Shown here in pieces: positions 1 through 7,573 of a stretch of 64,000 nucleotides of DNA. Both the position numbers and the translations under genes were made by a program. Below the pieces are notes generated by a model. That model ran no database searches. It was not told where the DNA came from and worked only from the letters and a program-made list of their open reading frames with translations. Location of the stretch: assembly GCA_964424115.1 (NCBI GenBank), contig CAYRHN010000012.1:1-64000 (forward strand), in the 5' to 3' direction. Source of the stretch: CAYRHN01 sp964424115 (lineage in GTDB: Bacteria > Chloroflexota > Anaerolineae > Anaerolineales > Anaerolineaceae). Numbering within the stretch: the first letter of the stretch is position 1; the number at the start of each line of letters is the position of its first letter.

Positions 1-59
1 CCATTCGCGAAGGCGGCCTGACCGTCGGCGCGGGTGTCATCACCAAGATTCTGGCGTAA
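1..59 (+). CDS. tuf: Elongation factor Tu, C-terminal end (partial)
   Basis: Only the last 18 codons are inside the window, reading from base 3 to the TAA at 57-59. They give IREGGLTVGAGVITKILA, which matches the conserved end of EF-Tu domain III (IREGG-TVGAGV-TKI). EF-Tu delivers aminoacyl-tRNA to the ribosome. The gene lies 14 bp upstream of rpsJ, the usual str/S10 junction in many bacteria. The call rests on a short but very characteristic tail. Confidence 0.93.
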   Translation, partial: IREGGLTVGAGVITKILA

Positions 60-73
60 GCAAGGTGTAGGAA

Positions 74-382
74 ATGGCTAAGCAAAAGATCCGTATTCGT
101 TTGAAAGCATACGATCACCGTGTGCTGGATCAATCCGCCAAGCGGATTGTTGAGACTGCCGAGCGCAGTGGTTCCCGCGTGGTGGGCCCCGTCCCGCTGC
201 CGACCCAGATCGAGCGCTTCACTGTCCGCCGCGGCGCCTTCATTGACAAGGACAGCCAGGAACACTTCGAGATCCGCACCCACAACCGCCTGATCGATGT
301 GTTGGACCCCGACGCGAAGACGATCGATATGCTCATGCGCCTCAGCCTCCCGGCCGGCGTGGATATCGAGATCAAGATCTAA
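74..382 (+). CDS. rpsJ: Small ribosomal subunit protein S10
   Basis: The protein has 102 residues, the normal S10 length. It carries the S10 signature region around residues 28-60 (VVGPVPLPTQIERFTV, then the FEIRTHNRLIDV block). S10 sits in the 30S head and also acts as NusE in antitermination. The start ATG follows an AGGAAATGG context just after tuf. In most bacteria rplC follows directly; here a terminator and about 11 kb of unrelated genes intervene, so S10 is transcribed with tuf and not with L3-L17. Confidence 0.98.
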   Translation: MAKQKIRIRLKAYDHRVLDQSAKRIVETAERSGSRVVGPVPLPTQIERFTVRRGAFIDKDSQEHFEIRTHNRLIDVLDPDAKTIDMLMRLSLPAGVDIEIKI

Positions 383-402
383 TCTCTGCGACACAGATGT
401 AG

Positions 403-440
403 AGTAGGGTGCGTTACCAACGCACCCTACTTCTTTTTTA
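403..440 (+). terminator. Intrinsic terminator after rpsJ
   Basis: A perfect 13-bp stem (403-415 with 419-431, arm AGTAGGGTGCGTT) has a 3-nt loop (ACC) and is followed by TCTTTTTT. This is a textbook Rho-independent terminator, 20 bp after the rpsJ stop. It separates tuf-rpsJ from everything downstream. The stem resembles the GTAGGGTGCG palindromes dispersed in many bacterial genomes, so a mobile palindrome may have been recruited here. Confidence 0.85.
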
Positions 441-457
441 AGCTAAAGGATTTGTAA

Positions 458-510
458 GGGCGACCCGCGCGATATGTATTGAAAATGATTCAGGCCAACA
501 AGGGTCGCCC
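458..510. repeat. 9-bp inverted repeat
   Basis: GGGCGACCC at 458-466 is matched by its reverse complement GGGTCGCCC at 502-510, with a 35-nt spacer. Both arms are followed by GCG. The function is unknown. It looks like part of a degenerate intergenic palindrome. Confidence 0.5.
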
Positions 511-595
511 GCGAGGTACACCGGCGCATTTGCAGGACAGCGGGCGCGGCTATGCTAAAGCATTTTCTTGTAATCCAACACGGCGCCTTATATAT

Positions 596-649
596 ACCCT
601 ACGGGTATCTTCGACCCTACGGGTATCTTCGACCCTACGGGTATCTTCG
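596..649. repeat. 18-bp tandem repeat, three copies
   Basis: Three exact copies of ACCCTACGGGTATCTTCG lie end to end (596-613, 614-631, 632-649). Each copy contains the small dyad ACCC-TAC-GGGT. The array lies about 45 bp upstream of the -35 box of the promoter at 692. It could be a protein-binding array or a slippage-prone repeat. There are no spacers, so it is not a CRISPR array. Confidence 0.9.
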
Positions 650-691
650 GCCCCTGTAAAAACATCCTCCATGCAGTTCGCTTTTGAATGG

Positions 692-728
692 TTGACATTC
701 AAAAGCAGCGCCGTATAATGAAATTATC
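692..728 (+). promoter_or_regulatory. Consensus sigma-70-type promoter with operator-like dyad
   Basis: TTGACA (692-697) and TATAAT (714-719) are perfect consensus boxes with a 16-bp spacer. The -10 runs into TATAATGAAATTATC (714-728), which contains the dyad ATAAT-GAA-ATTAT. The same 15 bases recur at 4383-4397 before the paralogous gene at 4492. The -35 box overlaps an 11-bp stem (680-690 with 696-706). The predicted start is about 86 nt before the ATG at 815. Confidence 0.8.
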
Positions 729-814
729 ACCATACAACGGGGGAGCCATCCCAGCCTTTTATTGGAAGTGACGCGGGTTCTAACAGGTTCACTTGTGGGC
801 AATAGGAGGCGAGC

Positions 815-2260
815 ATGAGAACGATCCATCTTCTGTTATCGGCGCTGCTGCTGGTGGCAATGGTATTCCTCCCCGCGGCCAGCGATGTTCACAGTGCATC
901 AGGGCCCAGCAGCACACAGGCGGCGGGGGAAGCCTGGATAAACAAGACCTTTGCGGGAGATTTTGATATCGGCAATATTTCCACCGCCAACGGCGGACCG
1001 CTGGATATTCCCATGTTCAGCTACGCCGTCAGCGGGCAGGCGAATTTCAAGCTGGCCCACCCGGTGGTGAACGGCACGGCCGGCAACTGCGGTCCTTCCA
1101 ACACCTGGCAGTGCGACACCTACGCGCCGGGGAACGTGACCGCGGGGACGATCAGTGATGTGGCTGCCTATTCCTACTCCAATTCCTTCCTGGTCGGCTG
1201 GGCGTACCAGGGCACGGACGGGAACCTGTGGGTCTATTACCAGGAATTTGACCAGCAGTTCACCCCGCTCGGCTCGGTGCATACCTATATGCTGATGGAC
1301 ATCGGCGATCCGGACTATTCCCAATACCACCAATTCCAGGGCCGGCCGTCGATGGTTTTCGATAATAACGGCTATCCGCGGGTAGCGCTGGTGACGCATA
1401 ATATCGATCAAGCGCGCGATGAGCTGTGGAATATTGTCCGCATCTACCCCACTACCTCCAACAACTGCGGCTTTTCCTCTTATTACGACTGCCAGAGGAT
1501 CGTCAACCGGCATATCATCAGCGACCCGCTGCTTGGTCTCAACTTGGTCGATTACGGCTCGGCCATTCTCTTCCTGGACAACGACGCCGATGCCCTGGTC
1601 TATGCCCATCCCGATACCTATCCCGGGCACCACGCGGATTGCGGCCCTTCGTACACCTGGCGCTGCGTGACCATCGATCAAGGCGGATCGCAAGGCATGA
1701 TCAGCACCCGCTATGCGATGGCGCAGGGTTATGAGATCGGCAGTCTGAACCCTTATTATTTCCTATACACCTATACCAGCAACATGATGGGCCAACCGAA
1801 CCTGGTGATCGCTAAATATGTCGGGGGGACGATTGCCGGCGGCAACTGCGGCCAGGATTACAACTTTGCCGACCCGCCCGTGCTGGAGTATCTGTGGAAA
1901 TGCACCACCATTTACACCTACACCAACGCGCCGGCGATTGCCAATGTGTGGTTCTCTCTGCAAGTGGATGAAAAGCATTATCCGGTGGTGGCTCACAACT
2001 CCGATAATACGATCCCGCGTGTGCAACTGGACTTCCCCGCTGCGCGCGCCGGGGGAGCGCTGAGCGGTAACTGCGTTTCCAACACCTGGTACTGCCAGAC
2101 GATCTTTTCCAGTTCCATTGAATCCGGTCGGGAGATGGCCTTGTTGCTCAACCGCTCCGGGTTGGGATTTCTGGTTTTTATTGAGGATCGGGAGTACGAG
2201 CCGTATGTGTGGACGTCGCGGCAGTTCTACCGCACCTTCCTGCCAGTGCTGTGGAGGTGA
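815..2260 (+). CDS. Secreted protein with five Cys-pair repeats, paralog 1
   Basis: The protein has 481 residues and a clear signal peptide (residues 1-28, hydrophobic LLLSALLLVAMVFLPAA). The rest has no membrane segment. Five Cys pairs of the form CG-x(5-17)-W/Y-x-C occur in order, for example NCGPSNTWQC and DCGPSYTWRC. They alternate with blocks like RPSMVFDNNGYPRVALV, which suggests beta-propeller blades each carrying a disulfide. The protein ends in TFLPVLWR. Paralogs follow at 4492, 6018 and 7574. A good AGGAGG site (804-809) fixes the start. I do not recognise a named family. Secretion is well supported; enzymatic or binding function is unknown. It is the most diverged of the four copies. 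Confidence 0.85.
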   Translation: MRTIHLLLSALLLVAMVFLPAASDVHSASGPSSTQAAGEAWINKTFAGDFDIGNISTANGGPLDIPMFSYAVSGQANFKLAHPVVNGTAGNCGPSNTWQCDTYAPGNVTAGTISDVAAYSYSNSFLVGWAYQGTDGNLWVYYQEFDQQFTPLGSVHTYMLMDIGDPDYSQYHQFQGRPSMVFDNNGYPRVALVTHNIDQARDELWNIVRIYPTTSNNCGFSSYYDCQRIVNRHIISDPLLGLNLVDYGSAILFLDNDADALVYAHPDTYPGHHADCGPSYTWRCVTIDQGGSQGMISTRYAMAQGYEIGSLNPYYFLYTYTSNMMGQPNLVIAKYVGGTIAGGNCGQDYNFADPPVLEYLWKCTTIYTYTNAPAIANVWFSLQVDEKHYPVVAHNSDNTIPRVQLDFPAARAGGALSGNCVSNTWYCQTIFSSSIESGREMALLLNRSGLGFLVFIEDREYEPYVWTSRQFYRTFLPVLWR

Positions 2261-2284
2261 AAAACCAGCCAGATAAAATTGGTT

Positions 2285-2321
2285 TTCGGGCGGCAGGGCA
2301 GCGCGAGTCCTACCGCCCGAA
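2285..2321 (+). terminator. Possible terminator hairpin after paralog 1
   Basis: TTCGGGCGG (2285-2293) pairs with CCGCCCGAA (2313-2321) across a 19-nt loop. It lies between the convergent genes at 815 and 2337. Neither side has a strong T run, so termination is uncertain. Confidence 0.4.
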
Positions 2322-2336
2322 ATTAGAGTCCGCGAG

Positions 2337-2585
2337 TTAGCGAATCATGCACGGTACGAAATTCTTGCAGCAGCAGCCCGAAGCCTCGTCTGCTTTCGTC
2401 CCCGCATCCAGCAGGCGGTAGCCGGCCGGTTGGGGATCTGCGGCGGTGTGCCCGGTCAGCAGATAGTGTCCGCCAGACATCGCGTTGCTGGTTGGGGGCA
2501 CCGCGCGCGCGTCTGAAAGCGATGGATTGCAGATCAAGATACTTGCCATCACAACCAGGATCAGGAATATTCTTCGCGTTTTCAT
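2337..2585 (-). CDS. Small secreted Cys-rich protein
   Basis: The product has 82 residues when started at the ATG at 2585, which lies 5 nt after a GGAGG-like site; upstream in-frame ATGs at 2588 and 2597 are possible. It begins MKTRRIFLILVVMASILIC, a typical signal peptide. The mature part is only about 53 residues and ends in GCCCKNFVPCMIR with four cysteines. The gene follows the fibre-like gene (2622-4034) by 36 bp on the same strand, so the two are probably cotranscribed. No family is recognised. The CCC cluster suggests disulfide bonding or metal binding. It could also be a decayed fragment, but the intact signal peptide and spacing favour a real gene. Confidence 0.6.
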   Translation of the reverse strand: MKTRRIFLILVVMASILICNPSLSDARAVPPTSNAMSGGHYLLTGHTAADPQPAGYRLLDAGTKADEASGCCCKNFVPCMIR

Positions 2586-2621
2586 CATCGCCTCCATCTC
2601 TTCGTGGCGCAGGTCAGTGGA

Positions 2622-4034
2622 TTAGTTGCCATTGAACATCACCCATACCAGGCCGTCCTGGTCCGGTTCGCTCATCGCCAGGCCTATGCTGGAACCTTTG
2701 TCGGCCGAGACGATTGCCCCGGAGGGTCCGGGGGTCAAATAATCCCCAATGGCGATGGCAGTGCCCGCTGCGCGAACCTGGTAGAGGCCAGTGGTCCCGA
2801 TCAATACATACTCGCCGGACTTGATCTCACTGGTCTGGATCTTGTCCGGGCCGGTCTTACTGCCGGGTTCAGAGGCTCCGCTCACCACCACGCCGATGAC
2901 CGGATCGGTGCTGGCGGTGGCCAGGCGGACCAAAATGGTGGGATCGCCGCCGGCGGCATCCACTTTCACCCCGGCCGCGGCGATCAGGTCGCCTGGCCGG
3001 AGGGCTTCGCTGCCGTTGTTGATCCCTACGTAAGCCAGCTTGCAGCCTACACAACTCCCGTTGGTGACCGTGAGGCCGCCGTCAACCATAAGCCCGTACC
3101 AAAGAGATGTTTGCCCCGTCCCGATAAAGCCGCCCCGGTAGTTATTGGAGGTGAAATATCCCCCGTAATTGCCGACAGAGCTGGCATTGTCGTTATAGCC
3201 TTGCACGCCGTAACCATTGGTGCTAACGCCCTGCACGCCCACGCTGGCATTGCTGTAGCCGCGCACGCCGATCTTGTTGGTGCTGACCGCCCACACCCCG
3301 TTGGCATTGACGGCATGCCCATAGATGGCGCTACTCGAGGTCGAGCTCGTCGTAGCTTCCAGACCGTCGCCAGTGCCGCTATTGGCATAGACCCCCACAC
3401 CTTTTTGACTTGCTCCATAGAGACCCGTCCCATAACCTGTCGCAGCCGTGTTGACCCCATAGACCGCCGCATAATTGGTCATGGTGGCTGCGCTGAAGGC
3501 CCGGATGCCGTCGCCCGTGCCGTAATTTTCAAGGAGTAATCCGTAGCCTACGCCGGTATTGTTAGCCGTGCCGCTCCAGTAGTCGGTAAAGTGACTGTGA
3601 GGGCAGGCGAGGGTTGCCTTGGATTCGTTGGAAGTGGTGCTGCTGTAGCTCCGGCGCGGGCTCAACAGGGTGAAAGCAGTCTCACCCGGCCCGCGCACGC
3701 TCACTTCCAACCAGTACGTGGCCTTGGCTGACAGCGAGACCGGAATGGCCACGCTGGCGCCCAGGCTAGTGCTGATCTCACCATTCGTCACCTTCACGCC
3801 GGTCTGCGTTTCAGTCCACAGGACCTGGGTATCTTTTTCGGCTGCATACAGGCTGAAAATGAAATCATACGTTCCATCGGCGACGGGCTGGCCCGATGTA
3901 TCGGTCAGGGTCGCCGAATACGGCCAGGTAGAATTGGAAACGACCGGCGTCTGCGCGGTCACATTGCCGGAGATCAAGACCAAGCTGGCCAGGACGAGCA
4001 TGACCATCATTCCAAATAGAACTTTGCGAGACAT
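2622..4034 (-). CDS. Secreted fibre-like repeat protein
   Basis: The protein has 470 residues from the ATG at 4034, which has GGAG 7 nt upstream; the open frame extends to 4424 but no ribosome site supports that. Residues 1-30 are a signal peptide. Residues about 35-130 form a module seen in many bacterial surface proteins (GQPVADGTYDFIFSLY, then FTLLSPRRSYSS), also present in the protein at 9111. Residues about 150-330 hold degenerate Gly-rich repeats of the type GxGVxGxS (GTGLYGASQKGVGVY, GVRGYSNASVGVQG), which usually build elongated beta-structured fibres. The C-terminal 120 residues form a separate domain with a CVGC motif and end in VWVMFNGN. A surface fibre or adhesin is likely; the partner is unknown. 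The small Cys-rich gene at 2337 probably shares its mRNA. Confidence 0.8.
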   Translation of the reverse strand: MSRKVLFGMMVMLVLASLVLISGNVTAQTPVVSNSTWPYSATLTDTSGQPVADGTYDFIFSLYAAEKDTQVLWTETQTGVKVTNGEISTSLGASVAIPVSLSAKATYWLEVSVRGPGETAFTLLSPRRSYSSTTSNESKATLACPHSHFTDYWSGTANNTGVGYGLLLENYGTGDGIRAFSAATMTNYAAVYGVNTAATGYGTGLYGASQKGVGVYANSGTGDGLEATTSSTSSSAIYGHAVNANGVWAVSTNKIGVRGYSNASVGVQGVSTNGYGVQGYNDNASSVGNYGGYFTSNNYRGGFIGTGQTSLWYGLMVDGGLTVTNGSCVGCKLAYVGINNGSEALRPGDLIAAAGVKVDAAGGDPTILVRLATASTDPVIGVVVSGASEPGSKTGPDKIQTSEIKSGEYVLIGTTGLYQVRAAGTAIAIGDYLTPGPSGAIVSADKGSSIGLAMSEPDQDGLVWVMFNGN

Positions 4035-4491
4035 AGGTTTCTCCTTCCGAAAAAGTTTATGGGGTGGTTTCAGCCTTTGTGAACAGCCAATTGCAGGTTC
4101 GAGTCTGGCATAAGCCGCCAATTGAATTAAAACAAGCATTACTGAGATGGGTCCTTGCGGGCCATCTTGAATGACGGAGCTTTCGTAAGAATCTCTGATT
4201 GTTAGTGATTGGAACGGTATTAGTATAGCATTATTGTGGCGTCTTGTTCGCATCAACCGGCCCGCGAGACCCAAGCGAATTTTCGGGTTTGGGGCTATGT
4301 GTTTATTATTTTTCGTTTGTTTCGCATTTTTTGCCTGTTTCGTGGTTCGCTCTTCCCCCATTGACTTTTCGTCCCCGCATCCTATAATGAAATTATCGGG
4401 ACCCTGATCCTTGGGGGTGAACATCGCGCCTTTTATCGGTTGCAGCGAGTAGAAAAAGATCTCTCAAAGTCGCAACATAAGGAGGCAAAAA
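4035..4491. other. Divergent intergenic region
   Basis: These 457 bp separate the minus-strand fibre-like gene from paralog 2. The plus strand carries the promoter at 4361-4397. On the minus strand a TATACT box (4222-4227) could be the -10 of the fibre-like gene, without a convincing -35. No further gene, tRNA or repeat is seen. Confidence 0.6.
4361..4397 (+). promoter_or_regulatory. Promoter with operator-like dyad before paralog 2
   Basis: TTGACT (4361-4366) and TATAAT (4383-4388) are separated by 16 bp. The -10 continues as TATAATGAAATTATC (4383-4397), identical over 15 bases to the promoter at 714-728. The spacers of the two promoters are unrelated, so the shared bases are conserved selectively. 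The leader to the ATG at 4492 is about 100 nt, as in paralog 1. Confidence 0.78.
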
Positions 4492-5904
4492 ATGAAAGCG
4501 ATTCATCGTGTATTAGTTGCCCTGGCGCTGGTAGTGTTATGCGTTATCCCTGCTGCCGGGCAATCGCGCAGCGCTATGTCCATCCAGGCTGAGCAGGCCG
4601 CCTTTGAAGCGTGGGAAAACCAGGTCTTCGAGGGTGACTACAATGTTGGCAATGTTTCTACCACCAGCGTGTTGCCGATTGACGTTCCGGTGATCGGTTA
4701 TTTGCTCGCCGATGATGATTATCTGCACTACGCTTTCCCCATCGATGGAGAGGCCAATCAGTGCGGACCAGGAAACCTGTGGACATGCCGTCTCTGGTCG
4801 ATCGGCTCGTTTGATAAGGCTCATTTGAGCAGGATCGCCTCGCATACTTACGTCAATTCTTTTCTGCTCGGCTGGGCATTCGAGGGATCGGATGGAGACT
4901 TATGGGTGCTCTACCAGGAATATGACGAGAACTTTGGTTTTCTTGGAAGTGCTCCTTATATTAAATTGGCGGACCTGGACAACGCCGCGGGGTATATCAA
5001 AGGCCGCCCGTCCATGGCTTTTGATTTGGGCGGGCACCCGCGGGTGATTTACATCTACCACATCAACAGCACTAACCGGGACCGCCTGATGTACTTGTAT
5101 TACTCCGGCAGCAGCAACACCAGCTGCGGGTTTGCTTCAGATTTCCAATGCGACCCGATCGTGACCCTGGATGGGATCGGCGAGACGCCCTTGCTGGGGA
5201 TAAACGGCAGCGGTAATGCGCGCATTGCCTATTACGACGTTCCACGCGACCGGATGACCTACGCCTACCCGCAGTCCAGCCCGCTCATGCACCCCAACTG
5301 CGGCCCGGGGGACAACACCTGGCGCTGCATCACCATCGACGAAGGCACTTCCGGCCTGATCGGGGCGCGTTTTGACATGGCGGCTAGTTCCGTTTCCGAC
5401 GCTTCGCACCCTTTTCACCTGCTGTATAGCTTCACCAACGATATGACCAGCCAACCGGTGCTGGTGCAAGCCGAATACGTGGGTTCGGGCGGGAATTGCG
5501 GCGAGGATTACAACGTCATGGGGAATCTGGCTTACCGCTGGCAGTGCGACGCTGTGGTCACCTACAACACGGCCCCGCCCACGTTGTGGTTCTCTCTGCA
5601 GGTGGATGCCAACAATTACCCGGTCTTTGCCTACGGTACCGGCGGAGAGGTCTCGCACGTGGCCTGGGCCTTTCCGATCGAGCGGGCTGGGGGGCTGCTG
5701 GAGGGTAACTGCGGCCCGGGCGGAACCAGCTGGTACTGCCAGGTGATCTTCAGCAGTTCCATCGACGCCGGGAATCAGGTCTCCTTGTTGTTGAATCACA
5801 GCGGGGTGGGTTTTCTGGCTTTCGTGGAAGACCGCGAGTATGAGCCGTATCTGTGGATCTCGACCCAGACGATCCACACTTATTTCCCCTTTGTGAAGCG
5901 GTAA
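4492..5904 (+). CDS. Secreted protein with five Cys-pair repeats, paralog 2
   Basis: The protein has 470 residues with a signal peptide (MKAIHRVLVALALVVLCVIP, cleavage near AAGQS). Its five Cys pairs are QCGPGNLWTC, SCGFASDFQC, NCGPGDNTWRC, a longer NCGEDY...WQC and NCGPGGTSWYC. Between them are repeated strands such as RPSMAFDLGGHPRVIYIY and ARIAYYDVPRDRMTYAY, which fit beta-propeller blades. The C terminus is THTYFPFVKR-like (ends YFPFVKR). The gene starts an array of three head-to-tail copies with 6018 and 7574 and has its own promoter at 4361. Its last 180 bp and the 32 bp after the stop are almost identical to paralog 4, a sign of recent duplication or gene conversion. Function is unknown. 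Confidence 0.87.
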   Translation: MKAIHRVLVALALVVLCVIPAAGQSRSAMSIQAEQAAFEAWENQVFEGDYNVGNVSTTSVLPIDVPVIGYLLADDDYLHYAFPIDGEANQCGPGNLWTCRLWSIGSFDKAHLSRIASHTYVNSFLLGWAFEGSDGDLWVLYQEYDENFGFLGSAPYIKLADLDNAAGYIKGRPSMAFDLGGHPRVIYIYHINSTNRDRLMYLYYSGSSNTSCGFASDFQCDPIVTLDGIGETPLLGINGSGNARIAYYDVPRDRMTYAYPQSSPLMHPNCGPGDNTWRCITIDEGTSGLIGARFDMAASSVSDASHPFHLLYSFTNDMTSQPVLVQAEYVGSGGNCGEDYNVMGNLAYRWQCDAVVTYNTAPPTLWFSLQVDANNYPVFAYGTGGEVSHVAWAFPIERAGGLLEGNCGPGGTSWYCQVIFSSSIDAGNQVSLLLNHSGVGFLAFVEDREYEPYLWISTQTIHTYFPFVKR

Positions 5905-5936
5905 GGGTGAAAGAGGCATTAGGCTACAGACCCTGA
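5905..5936 (+). repeat. Duplicated 3' flank, copy A
   Basis: These 32 bp after the paralog 2 stop match 8987-9018 after paralog 4 with two differences by eye. The match continues back into the 3' ends of both genes. Confidence 0.85.
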
Positions 5937-6017
5937 AGGTTTTCCAGCCCGCCTGCGCCGCCATTTATTATCGGCGAATAAGGATACCTGGATTAACTGA
6001 TTCATCAGGAGGTAAAA

Positions 6018-7436
6018 GTGAAAGCGATCCATCGTTCATTTGCAGCTTTGATATTGCTTTGCCTGTGCGTCATCCCTGCTGCCGGACAATCCCGCGTTAC
6101 TGTGGGGATCCAATCCAGCCAGGCGGCGCTTGCTTCCTGGAAAAATACCGTATTCGAGGCCGACTACAATGTCAGCCAGGTTTCCGCTACCCACATCAGA
6201 CTGATCGATATGCCGGTGGTCAGTTATTCCCTGGCTGCGGATACATTTATTCATTACGCTTATCCTGTCGATGCGGGGACCGATCAGTGTGGACCGGGAG
6301 ACAGTTGGACTTGTAAGGCTTGGTCAGTAGGCACGATCGATAAAACGCACGTCAGTGAAATCGCCTCGTATGAATATGAGGAAATGTTCAAACTGGGTTG
6401 GGCATTGGAATACTCGGATAGTGACTTGTGGGCACTCTACCAATACTATGACACAGATTTTAATAAAATAGGGGATCCGTTATTTGTCAAATTGGTGGAC
6501 CTGGACAATACAGCGGGGTACATCAAGGGCAGACCTTCGCTGGTCTTCGATAAGGAGGGGTACATTAGGGTAGTCTACCTGTACCACATTAACAGCACCA
6601 ACCGGGACCGCCTGATGCATGTCTATCTCAGCGGGATCAGCAACACCAGCTGCGGGCAAACTTCGAATTACCAGTGTGATCCGATCGTGACCCTGGATGC
6701 AATCGGCAATTACCCCTTGCTGGGGATCAACGCGGGCAACAACTCGCGCATCACTTATTACGATGCCGCGCGCAACTGGTTGACCTACGCCTACCCGCAG
6801 TCCAACCCGGCGATGCAACCCAACTGCGGCCCAGGCGAAAACACCTGGCGCTGCGTCACGGTCTGCGATGGAGGGTGGGGATATGATACGGTAGGGGAGC
6901 GCTTCGATATCGCTGCCAACCCGGATTCGAGCGCCTCGCATCCTTTTCACCTGTTATACAGCTTTAAAAACTATCCAATGGACATCATCATGCTGGTAGA
7001 TGCTCACTATGTGGGCAGCGGCGGGAACTGCGGCGAGGATTACAATGCCGCTGGGACACTGGATAAGCGTTGGGATTGTACCGTGGTGTACACATACGAT
7101 CCATGGCCATCCTCGATGTGGTTTTCCTTGCAGGTGGATGAGAACAATTACCCGATCCTGGCGCACAACACCAGCGATACCATCCCGCGGGTGGAAGTGG
7201 ATTTTCCGGTTGCGCGGGCCGGCGGGTTGCTGGATGGAAATTGCCAACCGGCTGGAGAACCCTGGTACTGCCAGATCCTCTTCAGCAGCGGCATTGACTC
7301 TGGAAGACAAATGACTTTACTTCTGAACAACAGCGGTGCGGGTTTCTTGACCTTTGTGGAGGATCGGGAATACGAGCCTTACCTGTGGATCTCGCAGCAG
7401 TATTTCAATATTTTCTTGCCAATGATCAAGCGTTAA
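6018..7436 (+). CDS. Secreted protein with five Cys-pair repeats, paralog 3
   Basis: The protein has 472 residues and starts with GTG at 6018, preceded by AGGAGGT with ideal spacing. The N terminus (MKAIHRSFAALILLCLCVIPAAG) is a signal peptide shared with paralogs 2 and 4. The five Cys pairs are conserved (QCGPGDSWTC, SCGQTSNYQC, NCGPGENTWRC, NCGEDY...WDC, NCQPAGEPWYC). The protein ends in IFLPMIKR. It lies 113 bp after paralog 2 with no obvious promoter or terminator between, so cotranscription is possible. It differs most from paralogs 2 and 4 in the first third and around the third Cys pair (VCDGGWGYDTVGERF), as expected if surface loops diversify. Function is unknown. Confidence 0.86.
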   Translation: MKAIHRSFAALILLCLCVIPAAGQSRVTVGIQSSQAALASWKNTVFEADYNVSQVSATHIRLIDMPVVSYSLAADTFIHYAYPVDAGTDQCGPGDSWTCKAWSVGTIDKTHVSEIASYEYEEMFKLGWALEYSDSDLWALYQYYDTDFNKIGDPLFVKLVDLDNTAGYIKGRPSLVFDKEGYIRVVYLYHINSTNRDRLMHVYLSGISNTSCGQTSNYQCDPIVTLDAIGNYPLLGINAGNNSRITYYDAARNWLTYAYPQSNPAMQPNCGPGENTWRCVTVCDGGWGYDTVGERFDIAANPDSSASHPFHLLYSFKNYPMDIIMLVDAHYVGSGGNCGEDYNAAGTLDKRWDCTVVYTYDPWPSSMWFSLQVDENNYPILAHNTSDTIPRVEVDFPVARAGGLLDGNCQPAGEPWYCQILFSSGIDSGRQMTLLLNNSGAGFLTFVEDREYEPYLWISQQYFNIFLPMIKR

Positions 7437-7573
7437 AGAGAACTCTGGATTACTCGTGAGCGCCTTCTCGGAAGCAGGTCCTGAGGGAGCTGTCAAAAGT
7501 GCCTTTACTTCCCCTCATTTTGTGGGATCGAATCTCCCCGCAAACAGGAGGCTTTTTAGAACAGGAGGTAAAA

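Larger units (their letters stand above)
383..814. other. Intergenic region between rpsJ and the first insert gene
   Basis: I see no credible gene in these 432 bp. They hold the rpsJ terminator hairpin (403-440), a 9-bp inverted repeat (458-466 with 502-510), three tandem copies of an 18-bp unit (596-649), an 11-bp stem (680-690 with 696-706) and a consensus promoter (692-719) that serves the gene at 815. A 79-codon open frame across 479-718 includes the tandem repeat and has no ribosome binding site, so I do not call it. Confidence 0.8.

Noticed and set aside
596..649. The tandem repeat as a CRISPR array
   Set aside because: The copies are adjacent with no spacers, and no cas genes are nearby.
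479..718. A 79-codon open frame with an LRVSST repeat after rpsJ
   Set aside because: The amino-acid repeat is just the 18-bp DNA repeat translated. The frame covers the promoter and lacks a ribosome site.
7499..7573. An upstream ATG start for paralog 4
   Set aside because: It would put 25 non-conserved residues before the signal peptide. The GTG at 7574 has the family ribosome site and N terminus.
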